A DNA stretch of 64,000 nt from Phoenix dactylifera (GCF_009389715.1 NC_052400.1:3162001-3226000), one strand, 5' to 3'. Shown: positions 24,483 through 37,099, counted from the first letter of the stretch. A program made the numbers and translations. Notes: generated by a model not told the origin, from the letters alone.

Positions 24483-26468
24483 CCCCAATTAAAAAATGAA
24501 TAAGAAAGTAATCTAGGAGTGTATTTCTCATGGATACATTAACACCCACCCCCTTAGCGTATCCTAAAACACAGAGGCGTGTATATATTAAGTCAATTTA
24601 TTTTTTTAGTACAAATCGAGAATCAGACGCACCTGAATGACCGATGTGGCATGATCAAAGCTATTGACTGTGGAGCTGAACTGGGAGACTGGTCCACAGA
24701 CCCACGGCCCACACTTGCGCACGTGCGAAGCAAACCCTTCAAAAACGCATAAACCTAACCGGCTCGCAACCATCTCCTTCTCTCTTCTCTTTGTCGTCTC
24801 CTCTTGCACCACATTGTAGGATACCCCTTCAACCATGCACATAATAAAATATGAAATATAATGTAAATAATACTTATTCTAACCTTGTAGAAAGTTTTAG
24901 TGATGCAATTACGAAGCTAGAAAGGCTTTCAAGATATAATAGTTATTTATTATTTTAAATTTATTTTTTAGAATAAAGCAATAGTTATTACAATATTCAC
25001 TATTAGCCATTTTAATGGAACAAATAACCTAATAAAAAAGCAACAAATATTATGTTACAAAATCACAAATTACATTATTGTTTCAATAATTATCTTTTTG
25101 ATAAAAAAATATTTGCAAAAAATAGGTAGATGAGAAAAATGCAAAAAAGAAAGAAATTCAAAAGTAAAATAACAGCCATTGCCTCCGCCATGCGGCTGTC
25201 ACTCCTTGCTGTCCAACCCACCGTGCTCTCATGTTGCACTTGGCGTATGGAAACTTCTCCCCTGCTTCCTCCTATGAGAGGCCCCAAAACAAACAAACAA
25301 ACAAATTGAGAAGCAACGAAAAGACTCGTATTTGCTATGAGATTTTCGTCCTCCACGACAGAGGAGGAGGAGAAGAAGGAAAGATGACGATGCCGTAGAT
25401 TTCCTTTCCTTAATCTCCTAATCTAAGAGAGAGTTCACCGATTGATTGCAAGAGAAGAGGGAGTAGAGGAATGCGATCAATCGGTTGTGCCAACCACACT
25501 GAGGAGAGAAGATAAGGGAGAGTCCTCTATCCCTGCCCCTCCGTCTCTCTCTCTCTCTATTTTTTTCTTTTCTTTTTAATGCAAATCCACCCTCTACCTA
25601 GTCCATCATTCCTGAGTCCACCTTGCATCTCTCTCCTCTTTAGTTGTTGCCACCTTGCATCATTCCCCCTCTTTAGAGAAAAGAAAGGGAGATTAGGGAT
25701 TTGGTGGTGGTGGTGGTGGTGGTGTTTAGCCGACCACAACGGGAGGGGAAAGAAGACAGGAAAACGAGAGAGAGGAGAAATAGAGGAAGGAAGATAACCA
25801 TTCGAGCTCAGGACATCTGCTCTACCATGGATACCACGTTAAAATCATCATTTGTTACAAAAACTTAAGTTGGTAAAATAAAATAGATTTATTTATATAT
25901 TTTATAATTTTTTATACTGTTTACTATTTATCTCAAAAGTTGATGAAATGAGATAGATTTACTTATATATTTTACATTTTTTTATCTCTTCTCTCATTTT
26001 GCACCCTTGCCGATAGGATCGCAATCAGGTTGGGATGCTAAGAGACGAGGGATGGAAGATGGAGTGAAGAAGGAATGGAGGAAAGGGTGCATGGTGAGGG
26101 TTCATCAAGCACGTGATACACTAAAAACTCCAAATTTGGTATGGTTTAGGGAGAGCAGTACTGCCATCTAACGTATATAGGTATAGATGCCGTATAATCG
26201 CACAGTACCTATAAATGGTGAAATAGTGCACACAGGGTACACTCCATCGCCAAGTCCAATGGCATCCTCGTAAATTTATTAGAATCTGGTGGCACTTTTA
26301 AATCCATCCACCGTTTTGTTTATAGCACAACATTCGTGCTCTCTAGCTAGGGAGAGAAACAGGGTGAGAAGATACGCACACCCACCCGGAGAAGGGAGAG
26401 GGGAGTGTGGGAAAAGAAGGGAAAGAAGTAGAAAAAAGACAGCGGGACCTGCCTTAGGTCGGCCGGAG

Positions 26469-27389
26469 ATGTGCCCGACGACGAAGAATCCCGGCGCCGG
26501 AGCGCCCGCACCGGAGTCCGGGGAGGAGTCCGACTGGCGGGATGAGGCCATCAAGGGGGGATCGCTGCGCCACGTGGACCTCCACACGGGATCCAACGGC
26601 TGGGCGTCCCCGCCGGGCGACCTTTTCGCCCTCCGCGGCTGCAACTACTTCTCCCGCCGGCAAAAGACCCCTTCTGGCGACTGGCTCCTCAAGCCCGCCG
26701 GCGTGGACTGGCTCCGATCCGCCTCCCGCCTCGACAACGTCCTCGGCCGCCCGGACAACCGCGTCGCCGCCGCCCTCCGACGGGCCCAGGCGCTCGGTCT
26801 CTCCCGCAAGGTCTTCCTCTTCGCCGTCAACCTCCAGATCCCCGGCCGCGAGTGCCACTCCGCCGTCTTCTACTTCGCAGCCGAGGATTCCATCCCCTCG
26901 GGCTCCCTCTTCTACCGCTTCGTCCACGGCGACGACGCCTTCCGCAACGCCCGCTTCAAGATCGTCAACCGGATCGTCAAGGGCCCCTGGATCGTGAAGG
27001 CCGCCGTGGGGAACTACGCCGCCTGCCTCCTGGGGAAGGCGCTGACCTGCAACTACCACCGCGGGGAGAACTACCTCGAGATCGACGTCGACATCGGGAG
27101 CTCGGCGATCGCCAACGCGATCCTCCACCTGGCGCTGGGCTACGTGACGGCGGTGACGATCGACATGGGGTTCCTGGTGGAGGCGCAGGCTGAGGAGGAG
27201 CTGCCGGAGAGGCTGATCGGGGCGGTGAGGGTGGCGCAGATGGAGATGGGGTCGGCTACCTACGTGGAGACACGGGGGAAGGCGGTGGAGGTCGGGAAGC
27301 CTCGGAACCTTGCCAAGGTCAATCACCACAACCAGACCCCGAGGGCGTCCAGATCGGGAGACGCCAAGGAGCGCGAGGAAGAAGGTTAG
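26469..27389 (+). CDS. DUF1336 protein (EDR2 C-terminal domain-like), single exon
   Basis: A 306-residue protein in one exon. Nearly all of it is the DUF1336/EDR2-C domain: GSLRHVDLHTGSNGWASPPG (about 31-50), a central NLQIPGRECHSAVFYFA block, GSLFYRFVHGDDAFRNARFK, and VGNYAACLLGKALTCNYHRG with NYLEIDVDIGSS toward the end. The PH and START domains of full-length EDR2 are absent, so this is the short stand-alone form known in plants. Arabidopsis EDR2 is linked to lipid binding and defence-related cell death; the short proteins have no settled role. The start is ATG at 26469 (MCPTTKN), the usual N-terminus of this group. The frame is open another 60 codons upstream but without similarity. The coding region is very GC-rich, as in many monocot single-exon genes. 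The Arg/Glu-rich C-terminus is probably disordered. Confidence 0.9.
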   Translation: MCPTTKNPGAGAPAPESGEESDWRDEAIKGGSLRHVDLHTGSNGWASPPGDLFALRGCNYFSRRQKTPSGDWLLKPAGVDWLRSASRLDNVLGRPDNRVAAALRRAQALGLSRKVFLFAVNLQIPGRECHSAVFYFAAEDSIPSGSLFYRFVHGDDAFRNARFKIVNRIVKGPWIVKAAVGNYAACLLGKALTCNYHRGENYLEIDVDIGSSAIANAILHLALGYVTAVTIDMGFLVEAQAEEELPERLIGAVRVAQMEMGSATYVETRGKAVEVGKPRNLAKVNHHNQTPRASRSGDAKEREEEG

Positions 27390-30300
27390 GAATTGTTTTC
27401 CTCTTCCTCATTTGTTCGATTGAAAAATAAAAATGTAAACTTTACCTGCTCTCTTTTAAACAGCCCCCATTTTTAGGGTTCGTAGATAATAATCTGTCGC
27501 ATTGGGGAGAGAAATCGCTGGAGATTGATTACTGTTTGTGGGATGATTTATTTGTTAGCCTTCTATTTGATCTCCACTTGGCATTTGCTGTTTGATGATC
27601 TCCTCCTCTCTCTCCAGTGGAAAAGAAAATTTTAATCATTTATCTTTTCTTGATCATGTTTATGAATAATAGTCGCACTAAATTATCGTCCATGTTATTA
27701 TAGTTGTGGTTTGTGTTGGAATCTTCTAGGTGAAACGATGATGATTTTGTTCTACTGTTTGGTGGGCTTCCTTTGTCTCTGTGTACGTTCTGAAACTTTC
27801 TTTGGATTTCATCAACTGTTGAGGGCTTGTTGTCTTTTGAGCCTTCGGTTGGTGAGAGCACAATTGACTTCTAGCTTGTTCAGTTGTTGGCAAACGGAGA
27901 TTTTTCTCTGGGTCCCCAGAAGCCCACTCTTATGTTCAGTTATTGTGAGTTATGGCGTGCATCAGATGAGATGAGCAATGATAGTTACAGATGAATTATT
28001 ATTAGTATTATTGTTGTTGTTGTTATTGTTATTATAGGGCAGGTGAACGTTTGAGAGATAGAGGTAACGGGTTCCTAGATTGGGAGGGTTCTCAGCTCAA
28101 ATGAAATGTTGAGGCAGAGAGAAGGGACAAGTTTATAGATCGCTAAATTAGGTTTCTTAAGGTGTTCTGAATGGTTTAGAGTGTTGTAATATATGTGCAA
28201 TTACTCGAAATAAGTTTTACATGAAGGAGCCAAAGAAATTAGCTTTTAATATCTTCTTTGTTATTTGATTCGTAAGGTAGATCCGTAGAACTAAAAGCCG
28301 ATAGAATAGCCATAAAGCATTGGCAGAAGGCCTCTATCCCGTCGATAGTGTTAAACTTATAAAATCTGCCAGCATGGGATTATATTAAGTCGAAAACATT
28401 ATAGAAACAAAGGAAAACGAAATGCCTGGTCATGACAGTAAAACTCTGATCTGTTAACATTAGACAACCCTGTTGATTAAGGCAGTACTCGGATCAGATT
28501 TTACTCTGTTCTTTGGAACTACACATCAGTGTGTTCGTGATAGAGGAATTAACTAAGGATCATCTTTTTGTAGATAACAAGGAATGAGACCTGACACTGA
28601 ATGGAAGATACGAGTCAGAGGAGCTGCATTATAAAAGTTTCTTTAGGCTCCTGTTATTGTGGGGTTAGAGAGAGTCAAATGTTTGCGGCCTTATTCTGCA
28701 TGAGTTGAGGCTATTTTTGTGTTTTGAGCCCGACACCTAGATCAGAAGGGAGTAACCTTACCATTTCTCCATGTCCTGCCCTTTAAGATTCTTTTGTAAT
28801 TGAATAACTGAAACGTATGCTTTGTAGAATATAAACTGGGTTGTAAGGTTCGTCCACAATGTGAAATATCTGGTCTCTTTCAATGTGTAATTAGAAAAAG
28901 GAGCTGGGTAGGCAAGGTGGTCATGGATTTTTGGGAACATCTATATCATGTCGAATATCAAAATTAAACACAGATACTAGCCCTTTCAGTTTCTTTCATT
29001 TGGTATGAATATTCTTTCGTTTGACTCTGAAGATAGAAAAGATCGCAGGATGTCATTTAACTCATCTGTTATTGCGGAGTGTCCAGCATCAATAGTTTTT
29101 TCGGCTTTGAGAGTATCTACTTGTTTTGGACTATAAATCTTTATGGCTAATATCTTTGATAGGAAAACTTTTACTTCTACTTGCTCTGATTTTTTTTCCC
29201 TTTAGTTTAAGAATAATTTGGGAAGTTTCAATAGTTCAGAGAGTTTTGCTACTTTTTACTATGATCGCAATAGTCTTGACATTAATTACACAAGATAATG
29301 CGAGTTCATTTTTTTTTGGTGGTGGCTAGGAACACATCTGATTTTTCATAGACACTTCTTCAAGGCCAACTTTTTAGTTTGCCCCTCTGTTAATCTGGGG
29401 GATGTTTATCCCCAAATTTTTTTTTTTCTTCTGACTTCCAAAGAAACTATTATATTCTGAAATACAAAATGAAAATGCACTAAAATCTCTAACTTAAACT
29501 CTTTCCTACTTCTGCTTCAATGCATCTTGCTTCAGGTTCGGGTGATTCCTTTCTACAAATTGCCCTTTGCTTCCTAATCACTGCATTCTTATCATTCTTT
29601 CCTCACCCTTACCGGCATAATCTATGAAATATATTCGGAGCCTTTTAGTTTATCCTATAGGGTCCCTTGCACCATGAAAGTATTCTTTAGAATTGCCTTT
29701 CAAATTTTTTTAGTGTTGTTTGCCCAAGTTGTTAAAAGGCATGGGTGTTGATCAGGTAGCAAGCTGTCTGGTCCTTAAAGATGAGATGGGTTTCCACTGA
29801 GAGCATCAATGCTGGTGGCCCTCCTTGGCTGGACAAATCCAATTAGACAGCTCCTCAGCCAAATAAAAGAAGGGGAAAGCCAGGCTGGTTGGATGAACAA
29901 CTTCACTAGTGCAATCAGTGGACCTGACTGGCATTCAACTTTAATATGTATTCAAGCTATGCTGCACGTGTAGTAATTCCAGGCACGTGCAAAGCTTTAT
30001 GTACAAAGTTTCAGACTTTTGTCTGGGTTGGAAGCATCAAATTGTAGTTTGTACAAGAGCATAGCATGTGCTTCATGCTTCTGTGGTGTTTGTGTGCAGG
30101 AGAGAAGACCAGGAGGGAGTCTAGATTTTTTTTTCTTTTCTTTTCCCTAGGGTTCCCCTTGGCAAGTGCTGCTGCAGCTTATCACAAATAATGGCTTGTT
30201 ACTGCCTATGACTTGATTGAACAAAGCCACTTGCCAGTGTCTAGGATATTGCAGAAGTAGCTCAGATTCTGTGGTTCTTGTTTCTTTGGTTAAACCAGGC

Positions 30301-32993
30301 TTGGTAGCTTGAATGAGCACCCAAATTGATTTGATCATGGGGATTGGCGTTTCTACTTGATGCAAGTACATATTAGTTTAACTTCAGGTGCGAGGATAAA
30401 ATTTCCAGAGAACCATGTGGTCAAGAACTAGGGCCTTTCTACTTGATGCAAATACTATTAGTTTTTAGCTGTACCAACATAGGTGCAATTCGACGCTTTG
30501 GCTTATTAGAATGGTAAAAAAACCTTGGCTTATGGCATCATGTACCCATGCGATCGTTTGGTCTCTCTATTTCTGAAGCATTTTTATTTTCATCCTTCTC
30601 AATTTGTGGAATATGTTCACTTTCTTCCATGCTCTCTCTTCTTTGGAGCGGTTCCAAGTTGTCAGAACCCCCAACCTGTTTACATTAACCATCCAAGCTT
30701 TTGTTCGTGTCTGTCTTGTCTCAATTGCGTACTGGTCGACGTTCTTCGAAGTGCAAGTTATGGTCACAAGCTGACATCCTACTCTCAGGTGTCTAAAATT
30801 GACTGCATGGCACTAAGCTTGCTTGTCATCTCAAAACAGTAAAGAATTGAAGGGCAACTTGATTTCTACTCCGCGAGAAGAAGTTGAAAACCTCGCCGTT
30901 TGGCAAAGGCTGGTTTTGATGCATTCTTGAGTTGCTTTGACAATTATGAAAAACCTTTGGATCTTTGTAATGCTCTAACGATGTCGCCTCAGGCATTCTT
31001 TTGACTTTCGAATTCTATATTTAGAATCACCTCACCTTGTCCAGGAGTAGTCAGATGCCATATTTTCTCCTCCTGTTCCCATTTGCCTCACTACCCTCCT
31101 CCCTGTGCCAGATGATGCTCCACATGGATAGTCCTGCTCTTAGCTTTCTCTTTGTAAATTTGAGAAGTTATAGTTGGTAGCCCAGTCCAACTGTGAAGTG
31201 GCACGCACAAAAACGGACAAAAATAATAAAAAGAACGCAATACATGCATGTTTGTGTGTGTCTGTGCATGTTGCTTTGCGGTTGAACTAGTCCACCAACT
31301 CAGCAGTGGATTTGGCTAACTAAAAGTTTCACTGCAAACTTTGAGCAGCTCCAATATCTAATATATGAGAAGGAAGAAAGAAGGTTTGCGAGGAAGCTCA
31401 CATATCTGTCTTCTTCTTTTTTTTTTCTTTGATATATCGGCGGCTCACCTAATCTCGTATGAGCACTATCATGAGAGTCCAGAGAAAGGATACACTCTAA
31501 AGATGGGGGAATAGATGTATGGCGAGTTCAGAGAATTTCATCAGAATGGTGAGCAGTAAAAGAGACGACCTAAACTTATACATCTTCAAGAGGAGTTGTC
31601 ACACTTCGTTTTCGTTGTGGTCACTTTGCAAGCACAGGCGAATGACAAAAACTCTCGATAGAATGACACAATTTCGATATCACTGTAACAGCAAAATTCT
31701 ACGATTCCATTTCACTTCGTCACCTATCTCGCATTCCGTGACCTTCAACAAGTGTCTCAAGCAAGGTGCCCTTTAGGCCTAGAATGCAAAGCACTAATCC
31801 GAGAACCTCATGATGGTTTAATCCAAGTTAGCACGTTAAACAAAACAAACATCTAAAAGCATTCTATGACAATATATCTGACATTTTCAAGTGATGGAAT
31901 ATAATTTATACCTGAAACTTACAGTTAAATAGTAGTTGTTTGGACCATTATTAACATTATCGCATCTGTAATAACAAAAATATAATATATATCGTCTGCA
32001 AGCCATTATATATAATGTATTATACCTCAAAAACTAAATGTTATGAATTCTTCGTTACAGTTGAAAGGTTTTTTAACTCTGATTTCCTAGATATATTAAT
32101 GGATGACTAATGCTGTTTATCCCCAAAAAAAGTCACTCATGTAGTCACGTAGGAGATGAAATGAGGTGCCCGTTGATATTTGGTTGCGGCATTTGGCAAA
32201 GTCAATTGGCTTATGCCTTCGTCCCCTACTTTTTTTTTTTTATTATTATCTCTCCCCTTTCATTTTTGGGTGGAAAAATGCATGGGGGAAAACCATGCTG
32301 TTATTTTTTTTTTTGCTTGAATATTTTTTTTAAATATCAAATTTTGCATGAATATTTTTTTTTAAATTAATATTTACACATATACTTTTGTAAAATACTT
32401 GGTTTGCTATTCTATTTATTTTTTATTTTTATTTTTTGAGATGTATCTACACCATCTGATGTTGTTAAAAAATTAATAATATTAAATTAAAATAACTAAA
32501 ATATTTTTAATGGATAGATGAGTAAAAAAAAAATTTATATAGCAATCGCAATGGAAAACAAAAAATAATTTTAAAATTTTATTTTATTTTTAATTAAAAT
32601 AAATACGATTTTTTTAACCGTGTTAGAAAAATTGTTATATTAAAAAAATAGTAAAAAAATGTCTCTTATAAAGATACAAAAATAAATATAATTTTTAGAT
32701 GGGCAAATTTAAAATTTTAGAAAGATATTTATGAAAAAAAGCCTTAAAAAAAACCATTGCGATGTGTTCGTAGCGTGGTTGGGCCTCATAGGCTCATAGC
32801 CGTACTCCGTACTCTGGTGTTTTTTTTTATGTCTTTCAGTGAAAACCGGAGCGAAAAATCCAATAACTGTGGATTTGGAACATTCTGGTCCACTCACCGG
32901 CATGATCTAATGCAGTATCGATTCCTAGCATCGGCTCCCATCGCTCCCCAAAGACCGAGGGAAGCTTCAAGCAAGTGAGAAATAGCAGCAGCC
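27390..32993. other. Gene-poor stretch between the DUF1336 and first WAT1-related genes
   Basis: A possible polyadenylation signal AATAAA lies at 27426. The rest is AT-rich with short frames only. A TTG/TTA-type simple repeat lies at about 28005-28035. A T-run followed by a GC-richer block near 31415-31500 resembles a minus-strand poly(A) tail of a decayed retroelement, but it is too short to assign. The last 600 bases before the WAT1-related gene are extremely A/T-rich (32300-32700). Confidence 0.4.
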
Positions 32994-35511
32994 ATGGCCG
33001 GGAGCGGCCTTGGATCCGCCGTGGAGGCCGCCGCGCCCTACTTGGTGATGACCTTGAGGCAGCTTGCCCTCTCCGTGCTCTTGGTCATCCTCCAGTCCGT
33101 CCTCGACCCCTCCCTCGGCGTCAGTGCCGTCGTCATGGTCGTCTACCAGCAGCTCGTCTCCCTCCTCCTCCTCTGCTCTCTCGCCCTCCTCTTCGACCGG
33201 TACCGTCGCCGATTTATTAACTATTCATTCCCCCTAGCTTCTCATTTGTTTCTTGGATTCATAATAATTAAATCTTCCACCGACGCAGAGGCAAACGCCC
33301 CAAGCCCTCCTCCCAAATCCTCTCCTGGGCCTTCTTCATCGGCTTCTTACAGTTGATCAAAGCCCTCTCCCCGTTTCTTTCTTGATTAATCTCGCCGCTT
33401 CTTTTTTTTCCTGAAAAAGGAATTTTCTTCTTCTTGGTGGGAAGGATCCCGGTGGGGGAGCTGATGTTCACGGCGAGCCTCCGCTACATAACGGCGACGT
33501 TCCAGAGCGTGGCGATGAACCTGATCCCGGCGGTGGTCTTCGTCCTGGCGGTGGCGTGTCGGCAGGAGCGCTTCCGCTCCTGCAGCGCCCGCGGCCAGGC
33601 CAAGCTCTGGGGAGTCCTCGTCTCCACCGCCGGCGCCACCTTCGTTGTCGTCTCGTCCAGCCGGGACGACGACCCCTCCGCCGGCAGCGGCGAAGGCCAC
33701 TTCGTCGGCTCGCTGATGGTGGGTCTCGCAGTCCTTGGCGTGGCCTTCGCGAATCTTTTCGTGGTACGTGTCGATATCCAACCTTCTTCCTCTTAGTCAA
33801 ACAACGGGTCCAAAATGTAATTTTCTTTTCCCCTTCCCACAAGCCGAGCAGGCTAAAGAAGCATAGAAAAGATTCAACCGTTGTGAACATTGCAATAGGA
33901 GAGTTGGAAATGATCTTTGAAACAGTCATTACATAGAAACACGCACAATTTTGGACTATATTCTCAATAGTTGTCGAAGAAGCATGCATAAATGTATGTA
34001 TATAGATTCATAGTCATAGTAGTTGAGAAGTATCCCTAAAAAAGAAGTTCTCAATCCTTCGCTCTTCACCACTTGAGAGAGGTATTTTGAACATATTTTG
34101 TAGCTGCCCGTCTATCCTTACACTTTGCTAGTTGTACTCATGCTAGAGTTGTGTGAGCAACCATTCTACCCAAAAAAAAATCCCAATGAATGCAACATTT
34201 TGTGGAAGGTCCTTCGGAAATGACAGCACAGACTACTAGAACTAGAGGCAGAATCAGCAAGCTGAAACTTAATTTAATGTGAAATGATATCATGACATCT
34301 ATAACAGGCAAAGTGTGTCATTCCTTTTTTTTTTTGTGTGTGTGTGTGTGTGTGTGTATTTGAGGAATAACAGAGGAAGCAAGATGCTTCCATATGCAGA
34401 ATTTATATGATTCTTGTCTTTGTTTGCTGTTAGCATAATTTCATATAACAACCTGCGTCGTCCATGTATATTATTTTTCTTTATTAGTATGATCTTATTA
34501 GAGTGATTTTAGGAAGCACATAACAACTTGTATCTGTCGATAATATTTTTTATTATTAGTATGATTTTATATCAATCTATATTATTATTTTTTTATGAAG
34601 TCTATACACAAATATATATACCGAATATAATGGTACAGAAAATAATTTTTTTTTCTCTTCTTCTGCAAATATTTTAAGATGGAAGCAAGATGCTTCCATA
34701 TGCAGAATTTATATGGTTCTTGTCTTTGTTTGCATTCTCCAAAGGTTAAATGGTAGATATCAGGAAGGATTCGTGAGCAGCGTTTTCCTTGCAGGAAAGG
34801 GTGGCCGTGAAGTATCCAGCAGATCTTACCTTGGCAGCTATCATGAACCTCTTTGGGACCCTCCAGACACTGATAGTGGCAGCTTTGATAGAGAGAAACC
34901 CTTCATCATGGAGGATTAAGTTGGCTGGAAGCCTGCAGCTACTTGCAATCCTTTATGGGGTAAGTCATACCAAATTAACAACGAATTCAACAATTGTCAT
35001 GCACTGTCGAATTCCCTTGGTCTTTCTCAAAAGATCTGTGAGAAGCCATAGAGAAAACTTAAACATGATCGCTCCCTGGAAGTTCTGAAAATTAGAGTCT
35101 TTATCCGGTGCTGCAGGGAACCGTGGTAACAGGACTGTCATACTTGGCTCTGAATTGGTGCGTACGCAAGAAAGGCCCTGTTTTTGCGACAGCTTTCTCT
35201 CCTCTGCTCGTCATCTTCTCATTTCTTATTCAGACACTTGTCCTGGGAGTTGCAGCCAAGCATGAGAGGTTAGTTTGAGTTCTAGCTGTCCACAGGTCTC
35301 CTTGCCACCCCATTTCTCATGGAATTGATTCTGGCTAAATGTTTTTGCCTTTGGCAACTGCATTCTGTACAGCTTTATTGGATCTGTCTTGGTTGTTGGT
35401 GGTCTCTATCTTCTCTTGTGGGCAAAATCTAAGGATCATAAAATCGAAAGGATGGATGTGGGAGGCCAGAGTCATCTACTTGAAGATTCAAGTGCAGAAC
35501 CAATGCTGTGA
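32994..35511 (+). CDS. WAT1-related EamA-family transporter, tandem copy A
   Basis: Six exons (32994-33199, 33289-33351, 33445-33763, 34795-34959, 35117-35268, 35373-35511) give 1044 bases and 347 residues, typical of the family. All introns have GT-AG ends and the phases keep the frame throughout. The protein has about ten hydrophobic segments in two EamA halves (about 15-165 and 190-325), with SLRYITATFQSVAMNLIPAV in the first half and LNWCVRKKGPVFATAFSPL in the second. Family members belong to the drug/metabolite transporter superfamily; Arabidopsis WAT1 moves auxin across the tonoplast, but substrates of most relatives are unknown. The short cytosolic tail ends EPML. Exon 2 is only 63 bases and ends CA before GTTGAT, a weak-looking donor that copy B shares. 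The third intron (1 kb) contains a 53-bp direct repeat. Exon limits come from frame continuity and the comparison with copy B. Confidence 0.9.
34335..34358. repeat. (GT)n microsatellite in WAT1-related copy A intron 3
   Basis: About eleven GT units after a T run, inside the third intron. Confidence 0.85.
34375..34733. repeat. 53-bp direct repeat pair in intron 3 of WAT1-related copy A
   Basis: Positions 34375-34427 and 34681-34733 are the same 53-base sequence (starting GGAAGCAAGATGCTTCC) with one mismatch. Between them a second, weaker repeat is visible (ATAACAAC ... TTAGTATGAT, twice). The structure fits a local tandem duplication of about 306 bp that has partly decayed, or replication slippage. 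Confidence 0.8.
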
Positions 35512-35726
35512 GCCTGTGATGCAGAAGTTCGACCAAAATGGCTGGTGTCAAAGCACATTTCCAGATGTAAAACATTGTTGTTATCAAGAATCCTGCTATT
35601 CCTGTAGCAACATTTCCGATTTCATGGGGATCTGATCCAAGTATCCAGACCACTGACTGTCGGCTGGATTCTATTAACATTGTTGTCTTCAAAGCTTGAG
35701 GTATAGAGAATTAGTTGCTAGAAATT
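35512..35726. other. 3' flank of WAT1-related copy A
   Basis: Probable 3' UTR and spacer; no feature recognised before the TRIM element. Confidence 0.4.
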
Positions 35727-36164
35727 TGTAACAACCCAGGACCTCACCCAAAATAGCTAGCCGGAAGGTATTATTTGGGTTCTTTGATCCTGTACAAGTA
35801 TCCAAGATCTACCCAGCGAATAACCGATGTGGGACTAAATACACGCCCGCACGGATCCTCACAAACTTCCTCCGTTCAAGCCCGACGTCCTCGTCAGGCT
35901 AAGGGTTCAAATCTATTCAAATCTAATCACAAACACCACGATTGGCCCGTGGTCCGCCCCAATGGATCCGTGCTGCAGTATCCTCTAATCCACATAGGTT
36001 ATGGGCCGGGTTTGCTCCGATACCATTTGTAACTATTCAGGATCTCACCCAAAATGGCTAGCCGGAAGGTTTTATTTGAGTTCCTTGATCCTATATGAGT
36101 ACCCAAGATCTACCCAGCAAATAACCGATGTGGGATTAAACTCACGCTCGCACGGGTCTTCACA
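35727..36164 (-). mobile_element. TRIM-type miniature LTR retroelement, ends complete, fossil
   Basis: Two LTRs of 137 bp each (35727-35863 and 36028-36164) flank an internal region of about 164 bp. Each LTR starts TGTAAC and ends TCACA. Next to the right LTR the internal region carries GCTCCGATACCA, the complement of a tRNA-Met primer-binding site, so the element is read on the minus strand. A 5-bp direct duplication AAATT (35722-35726 and 36165-36169) flanks it. There is no coding capacity, which is normal for TRIMs; they are moved by the enzymes of other elements. The LTRs differ at about 19 of 137 positions by eye, mostly transitions, so the insertion is old. It lies between the two tandem WAT1-related genes. 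Confidence 0.88.
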
Positions 36165-36169
36165 AAATT

Positions 36170-37099
36170 AATCGTAGTTGTGATTGACCTCGCCTAAAGT
36201 TAACTAACCAAAAGAGCATTCATACATCACTACAGAGATATGACAAAAAAGTTAACAAATAGAATGCAGAACCCCTGTAAACATGACTGCAATGCAAAGA
36301 GGGCAGACTGTCCATCGCATAATTGGACAAAATCCATATCCATCATCTTGCAGTTTTAACCAAGAGATTGAACTCTTTAACTTCAGTAACTGTGATGCCA
36401 TTTATAAAGATACCAACTAAAGCAGCGATAATGAGAGCCCAGATTGGGAGAAGATTATGTGGTCTCAACGTATTTCTCCATCCCCCGCCGGTGTTTTAAT
36501 GCAAAATTACATCCTTTGCTTGGGTAACGGAATACGGGCATTCACATCTATAAATACTCTAATCTTTTGATGACACACAATAATTGCTTCATTTGAACTT
36601 CTCTATTTAAAAGAAAGAAACAGAAAACATGTGCAGTCAAAAGCATTAGTTAATTTAACAAAGATTTATAAATAAAAAAAGTCATATTTCAGTTTTTTTA
36701 ATATAGAAATAAAAAAAAGCATCACATATTAAAAAAAAGGATATTTATCCACCAACCCAGCCTAATTAATTTAACAAATATTTTATAAATAAAATAAAAT
36801 ATTTTTTCAGATCGAGCAATTTATATGGAACAAATCAGAACGCTGAATCCCGACCTTTAAGCCAGGAATCACAAAACGTCATGTGATTTTTCCTGCCGAC
36901 ACATCCACGCACAATAACATGTCGGTTGTCTTATCCTATCATCTTCTTCTTCTTCTTCTTCTTCTTCTTCTTCTTCTTCTTCTTCTTCTTTTCGCTTTAA
37001 CGGGTTGATCATAGCCGTCTTATCCTCTCGCTCCCCGTCCATCAGACTTGGCCGCCAGATTTTTCCACTGGGGAGTCCAATCCGCAGCAGGCATTGACG
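36170..37099. other. Spacer and promoter region of WAT1-related copy B
   Basis: AT-rich spacer with no gene. A (TTC) run at about 36942-36991 sits roughly 110-155 bp upstream of the start codon and may lie in the promoter or 5' leader. Confidence 0.4.
36942..36991. repeat. (TTC)16 microsatellite upstream of WAT1-related copy B
   Basis: About sixteen TTC/CTT units. The pyrimidine-rich strand is the coding strand, as is common in plant leaders. Length variation here could affect expression; that is inference. Confidence 0.9.

Larger units (their letters stand above)
20567..26468. other. Gene-poor stretch with simple repeats, upstream of the DUF1336 gene
   Basis: AT-rich DNA (21000-21180 is almost pure A/T). 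Simple repeats include (CT) at 21805-21834, (CT) at about 22345-22375, A24 at 23842-23865, (ACAT) then (AT) at 24441-24482, and (GGT) at 25703-25724. None of the frames resembles a known protein. The last few hundred bases probably contain the promoter and leader of the DUF1336 gene. Confidence 0.4.

Noticed and set aside
26454-27329. 291-residue minus-strand frame opposite the DUF1336 gene
   Set aside because: Composition-driven shadow, rich in Val, Asp, Gly, Arg and Leu and without any domain; the plus strand encodes a conserved protein.
30360-30480. Short direct repeat TTTCTACTTGATGCAA (two copies about 80 bp apart)
   Set aside because: Real but short; could be chance or a minor local duplication, with no further structure.
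31415-31500. T-run followed by GC-richer block, like a LINE 3' end on the minus strand
   Set aside because: Similarity to the end of the intact LINE is limited to a few bases; not enough to call.
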